A DNA stretch of 64,000 nucleotides, from contig NZ_KL543989.1 in assembly GCF_000711895.1 (NCBI RefSeq), positions 23,836 to 87,835 of the forward strand, read 5' to 3'. Position 1 is the stretch's first letter. Each line of letters opens with the position of its first letter. The position numbers were made by a program, and so were the translations under genes. Of this stretch, positions 62,826-64,000 are shown one piece after another. The DNA comes from Photorhabdus australis DSM 17609. GTDB taxonomy: Bacteria; Pseudomonadota; Gammaproteobacteria; Enterobacterales; Enterobacteriaceae. The notes beneath the pieces were generated by a model. It was not told where the DNA came from. It did no database searches and saw nothing but the letters and a program-made list of their open reading frames with translations.

Positions 62826-63695
62826 TTACTGCTTTAGCCACGGTGTAGTGGTGCTCCAAAAAATGATACTAGCCCCCAGATAGTTTTCAACAAAATCGGA
62901 GAATTCCTCTTGGGTAAATGGTTTTTGGGTTTTCGGGTTGGTATAGGTCAGGGTGGGTTCCTGGACTGCCATTGCAACCAAATCCAGTTTACCTTTGTAA
63001 CGATTGAAAAATGGGTAGGCGTTTTTCATCTGAGCAGGCTTATATGGCACGATATCTGGACTACCGAGACCAATCTTATTTTTCAACGCGAAATTAAACA
63101 GACGAGACATATACTGATGATCGTTATTCCACTCGCATGGCCAGAAATTAACATATTGCACCACATAGGATTTTTTGAATACTTGACGGGCAAATTTGAT
63201 ATTGTCAAGTTCGGCAGCAAAATAGTGGTTGCAGCTAAATCCAGTTTTGTCATGTTTTATGTCAATATCAATTGCGGTTTCTAGCAAGTTAATACCGGTA
63301 ATACGACCATCAAACTCTTTTGCTAACGTAGAAAGCAAATTCTGGTAGCGTTTGCGCAACTCTGAATTCCACTGAATAGCGACCCAGCCATAACCTTGAG
63401 TTTTGTTTTCCCCGGGATTATCAAACTGTGAGACTAATCCGCTTTGATATTTTTTGTCTTTTTGAAGGTAAAATGGGATATAGCGGGCATTTTCCTCAAA
63501 AAAGCGATCTTGAATTTGGATAAACAGCTTTTTTGGATCTTGCTAAGTGACTTCAGATCTTTTTCGATCGCGGAGAAGTCATATTTTCCCGGCGCACTCT
63601 CCAGTTGCTTCCAGTTATAAATAATTTGCACACCATTAATATCCTGTCGCTCTAGCAGAGAACGTAACTGATTAAGGTTATCAGATGAAGTTGTA
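62826..63695 (-). pseudogene. Glycoside-hydrolase-like pseudogene, 5' truncated and frameshifted
   Basis: Two minus-strand frames belong to one protein. The upstream part (63434-63631 and the codons before it) reads QIIYNWKQLESAPGKYDFSAIEKDL, like the (beta/alpha)8 start of GH42/GH5-type hydrolases. The downstream part (62826-63359, and upstream in the same frame) continues after a single missing A in a run of six (plus-strand T run 63529-63534): adding one base restores KIQKKLFIQIQDRFFEENARYIPFY. The 5' end is cut by the ERIC element at 63696, which supplies an in-frame stop a few codons upstream. The C-terminus (IIFWSTTTPWLKQ) looks complete. Substrate unknown. Confidence 0.75.
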
Positions 63696-63822
63696 TATAC
63701 TTGTTATCTTTCAAGTTGCCTCTTTGTTGGCTGCGTTCACTTACCCCAGTCACATCGTTATCTATGCTCCTGGGGATGCGCTCCCTTGCCGCCGCGATGC
63801 ATCTTGAAATCTATGGGGTATA
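63696..63822 (-). repeat. ERIC element, copy 6
   Basis: A 127-bp element in reverse orientation, TATACTTGTTATCTTTCAAG to TGAAATCTATGGGGTATA. It abuts the broken 5' end of the hydrolase pseudogene. The remaining 63823-64000 is AT-rich and I see no gene in it. Confidence 0.92.
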
Positions 63823-64000
63823 TAACAACCTAATTCAGGAGAATAGTGTAATTAACTTATTAATCTGTTTAACATTATAAAAGTACTCTATTCATTAATC
63901 GGTGATATCAGACTGGTAATTACTTCTTTCTAAATCATTTTCAGTACTTGTTTTTCTATCTGATTATAAGTCGATTTTTATTAGAATTTCATTAGGAATA

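Overview
The window reads as a chromosomal segment of an enterobacterium of the Morganellaceae, most probably Photorhabdus (or a close Xenorhabdus relative). The reasons are the modest GC content, proteins that align end to end with E. coli K-12 housekeeping proteins as I remember them, and many copies of a ~127-bp ERIC repeat between genes. No plasmid, phage, CRISPR array or complete insertion sequence was seen. All product names come from reading the translations; no database search was possible.

Layout. 0-2.6 kb: tRNA-Val(GAC), mdtK and ribE. 2.85-4.0 kb: an accessory two-gene unit, a 37-residue acidic peptide followed by an M29/NicX-like metalloprotein, lying between ribE and cfa. 4.2-18.7 kb: conserved enteric backbone with cfa, punC/punR, purR, ynhF, sodB, grxD, rnt, gloA, ydhL, slyA/slyB, anmK, pdxH, tyrS, pdxY and gstA. 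19.3-21 kb: an AT-rich accessory gap with an ERIC copy and an unknown helical protein. 21-34.4 kb: fabI, the sapABCDF transporter, a RyhB-type small RNA, pspF and pspABC, ycjXF and tyrR. 34.4-40.2 kb: tpx, mppA, zntB, an FnrS small RNA, ttcA and a secreted NTF2-like protein. 40.2-41.5 kb: a gene-poor gap. 41.5-61 kb: emrE, a YoaF-like lipoprotein, dsbB, nhaB, fadR, dadA-dadX, mipA, yeaD, gapA, msrB, yeaC, pncA-ansA, sppA, ydjA-selD-topB and xthA. 61-64 kb: a LysR regulator and a decayed glycoside-hydrolase-like gene cut at its 5' end by an ERIC element.

How the genes connect. Two stress small RNAs can be recognised. The RyhB-like RNA (iron starvation) has an 8-nt perfect match over the start codon of sodB in the same window, the classic RyhB target. 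The FnrS RNA (anaerobiosis) sits downstream of an FNR box. The psp block has the usual divergent PspF/sigma-54 layout, but PspF carries GAFTSA in place of GAFTGA in its sigma-54 contact loop. dadA-dadX has a CRP-like site and forms a D-alanine catabolic operon. sapA-F is a contiguous ABC transporter with overlapping genes. pdxH and pdxY (vitamin B6) flank tyrS.

The best candidate for an undescribed system is the peptide plus M29-like pair at 2851-4007. It has the outline of a minimal peptide-modification or peptide-processing locus, with an 11-bp perfect hairpin between precursor and enzyme. That function is inference only. Other items worth a second look are the PspF loop variant, a G9 tract in slyB, a 111-bp inverted-repeat element upstream of mipA, and the orphan helical protein near 20 kb.
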